From Gammaproteobacteria bacterium (GTDB taxonomy: Bacteria; Pseudomonadota; Gammaproteobacteria; Ga0077536): a stretch of 64,000 nucleotides of DNA. The stretch spans positions 60,969 to 124,968 of the forward strand of contig JADLGE010000005.1 of NCBI GenBank assembly GCA_020849475.1, written 5' to 3'. A model generated the notes under the pieces. That model was not told where the DNA came from. It did no database searches and worked only from the letters and a program-made list of their open reading frames with translations. Numbering within the stretch: position 1 is the stretch's first letter; every line of letters begins with the position of its first letter. Positions 62,745-64,000 of the stretch are shown here, piece by piece. Position numbers and translations under genes: made by a program.

Positions 62745-63239
62745 ATGACAAACATGATGACCGGCGCGCGCCGGCCCGGCGCCGCCAAGGGCTGGCTGAC
62801 GCCCCATGTCACGCTACTGCTCGACAGCCATCAGCGGCTCACCGGTCGCGAACTGCTGACGCCGGACGATGACGCCGTCGCCCGCGCGCGCCGCGCCTTC
62901 GAGGCGCCATTCGTGCTGCTGTCGCACGGCCTCGAAGCCGATCCCTTGTTCAACTACGCCAACCGCACCGCGCTCGACTTGTTCGAGCTCGATTGGCCAG
63001 CCCTGCTCGCGCTGCCGTCACGCGCATCGGCCGAAGCGCTCAACCAGGAGGCTCGCGCGCGCCTCATGCGTGCCGTGCTGGAGCGCGGCTACATCGACGA
63101 CTACAGCGGCGTGCGCATCGCCAGCAGCGGCCGCCGCTTCGTCATCGAGCAGGCCACGGTGTGGAATGTCATCGACGCCGCCGGCCGCTTTCACGGCCAG
63201 GCCGCCAGTTTTGCAAACTGGCGCCACTTGCCGGATTGA
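62745..63239 (+). CDS. MEKHLA-domain protein
   Basis: A 164-residue PAS-like MEKHLA-domain protein. Family hallmarks are LLLDSHQRLTGREL, FVLLSHGLEADPLFNYANRTALDLFELDW, SYGVR-like YSGVRIASSGRRFVIEQATVWNV and the final ASFANWRHL. The domain is found in plants and bacteria and is thought to sense a small ligand; function undetermined. ATG 62745 is chosen because the earlier part of the open frame overlaps the FrnE-like gene. It ends 88 nt before the second SurE gene. Confidence 0.8.
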   Translation: MTNMMTGARRPGAAKGWLTPHVTLLLDSHQRLTGRELLTPDDDAVARARRAFEAPFVLLSHGLEADPLFNYANRTALDLFELDWPALLALPSRASAEALNQEARARLMRAVLERGYIDDYSGVRIASSGRRFVIEQATVWNVIDAAGRFHGQAASFANWRHLPD

Positions 63240-63327
63240 TGCAGGTGGCGCTCAGCGATTTTTACTGCGTGCGCCCACGCACGTTCGCACAGCCATGCTG
63301 CTGTAGCCCGTTCCCAAGGAGTATTCG

Positions 63328-64000
63328 ATGATCCCGTCGCGGCCACGCATTCTGCTCACCAACGACGACAGCCATGATTCGCCGCTGTTCCTGCTCGCCA
63401 TCCGCACGCTGCAACAGTTCGGCGATGTCGACATCGTGGTGCCCGCCACCGAGCAGAGCTGGAAAGGAAAATCCATGACGCGCTACGGCGCGCTGTATGT
63501 CGACCGTATCGACCTGCACGGCACGCCGGCCTGGTCGGTGAGCGGCACGCCCGCGGACTGCGTCAATCTCGCCATCTACAACCTGTTGGAACAACCGCCC
63601 CATCTCATCGTGTCGGGCATCAACATCGGCAAGAACGTCGGCCTCGGTTTCACGCTCGCGTCCGGCACCATCGGCGCGTGTCTCGAAGCCAACATCGCCG
63701 GCCTGCCCGCGCTGGCTTTATCCCAGGAGATCTCACCGGCGGAATTTCGCCACTGGGATGCCGAACGCAGCTTCAAGGACGACACCACCGCGCGCATCAC
63801 GGCGGTGGTGGAAGCGATGATGCCGACCATCTGGCGTGAGCTCATCACGCCCGATGATTTCGAAGCGACCACCTGGAACGTCAACTTCCCATTCACCAGC
63901 GCGCCCGACAGCGCCATCGTGCGCGCGCGCCTGGGCTTGAGCTATTACCGTGGCTGCTTCAAGCAGCGCGGCGACCAATACCACCACGGCCTGGCCAGCG
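63328..64000 (+). CDS. surE: SurE-family 5'/3'-nucleotidase, partial (runs off window)
   Basis: The first 224 residues of a cytoplasmic SurE. ILLTNDDSHDSPLF has the metal-binding Asp pair, KGKSMT is the family's second block, VSGTPADCVNLA and IVSGINIGKNVGLG the third, and ASGTIGACLEANIAGLPALALS the fourth. There is no signal peptide, unlike the SurE-like protein at 18.5 kb. AAGGA at 63316-63320 supports ATG 63328. The family length is about 250 residues, so most of the gene is here. SurE dephosphorylates nucleoside monophosphates. Confidence 0.9.
   Translation, partial: MIPSRPRILLTNDDSHDSPLFLLAIRTLQQFGDVDIVVPATEQSWKGKSMTRYGALYVDRIDLHGTPAWSVSGTPADCVNLAIYNLLEQPPHLIVSGINIGKNVGLGFTLASGTIGACLEANIAGLPALALSQEISPAEFRHWDAERSFKDDTTARITAVVEAMMPTIWRELITPDDFEATTWNVNFPFTSAPDSAIVRARLGLSYYRGCFKQRGDQYHHGLAS

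Noticed and set aside
1..64000. tRNA, rRNA, insertion sequence or prophage genes
   Set aside because: None was recognised by eye: no cloverleaf with CCA end, no transposase, integrase or phage structural motif.

Overview
The window is a GC-rich, gene-dense chromosomal segment. Gene content (EttA, SelO, SurE, MotA/MotB, AcoABC, Rrf2, MMPL-type exporters) and GTRG-footed REP-like hairpins point to a Pseudomonadota bacterium, most likely a gammaproteobacterium. This is inference; no rRNA or tRNA gene is present. I see no insertion sequence, prophage, CRISPR array or plasmid gene. About 56 protein genes are supported; the last (a SurE) runs off the right edge.

Layout. 0.2-9.2 kb: CmcJ/NvfI-type oxidoreductase, luciferase-like oxidoreductase, GST, an exported Cys-rich protein, a sterol-desaturase-type hydroxylase convergent with and overlapping a ferritin-like di-iron protein, an OlsF-like two-domain acyltransferase, a cupin and an alpha/beta hydrolase. 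9.2-13.9 kb: methyltransferase with membrane diguanylate cyclase, pyrophosphatase-like protein, GFA-family protein, threonine dehydratase-like enzyme with a SnoaL-like protein. 14.1-17.2 kb: acoABC-like dehydrogenase operon without E3. 17.3-27.3 kb: methyltransferase, exported SurE-like protein, serine hydrolase, acyl-CoA dehydrogenase, first RND/MMPL exporter, FHA protein, class III CoA-transferase. 27.4-36.2 kb: motAB, SLC13-type permease, Ca2+/cation antiporter, amino acid permease, ettA. 36.4-42.2 kb: PQQ-cytochrome c alcohol dehydrogenase, DUF364 protein, second RND exporter. 42.2-50 kb: cupin, an Rrf2 regulator with a perfect palindromic operator driving an NDH-2-like flavoprotein, then two tandem RND exporters. 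50-59.8 kb: selO with a phosphodiesterase, VOC protein, a PQ-loop-like membrane protein with a two-subunit MaoC hydratase, SDR, OsmC, carboxylesterase, second luciferase-like enzyme, GlcG/HbpS protein. 59.8-64 kb: epoxide hydrolase divergent from a cytochrome P450, FrnE/DsbA-like protein, MEKHLA protein, second SurE.

Together the genes suggest oxidative and CoA-dependent metabolism of hydrophobic substrates (P450, epoxide hydrolase, PQQ alcohol dehydrogenase, acyl-CoA dehydrogenase, MaoC pair, SDR, CoA-transferase, two LLM enzymes) plus lipid remodelling and export by four MMPL-type RND proteins. No complete catabolic pathway can be named.

The most striking non-coding feature is a set of about twenty 26-nt REP-like hairpins at ten intergenic loci. 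Two stem families share the same ends (TGTRG...ATT), stem length and TTCA loop, but have different, compensating stem sequences.
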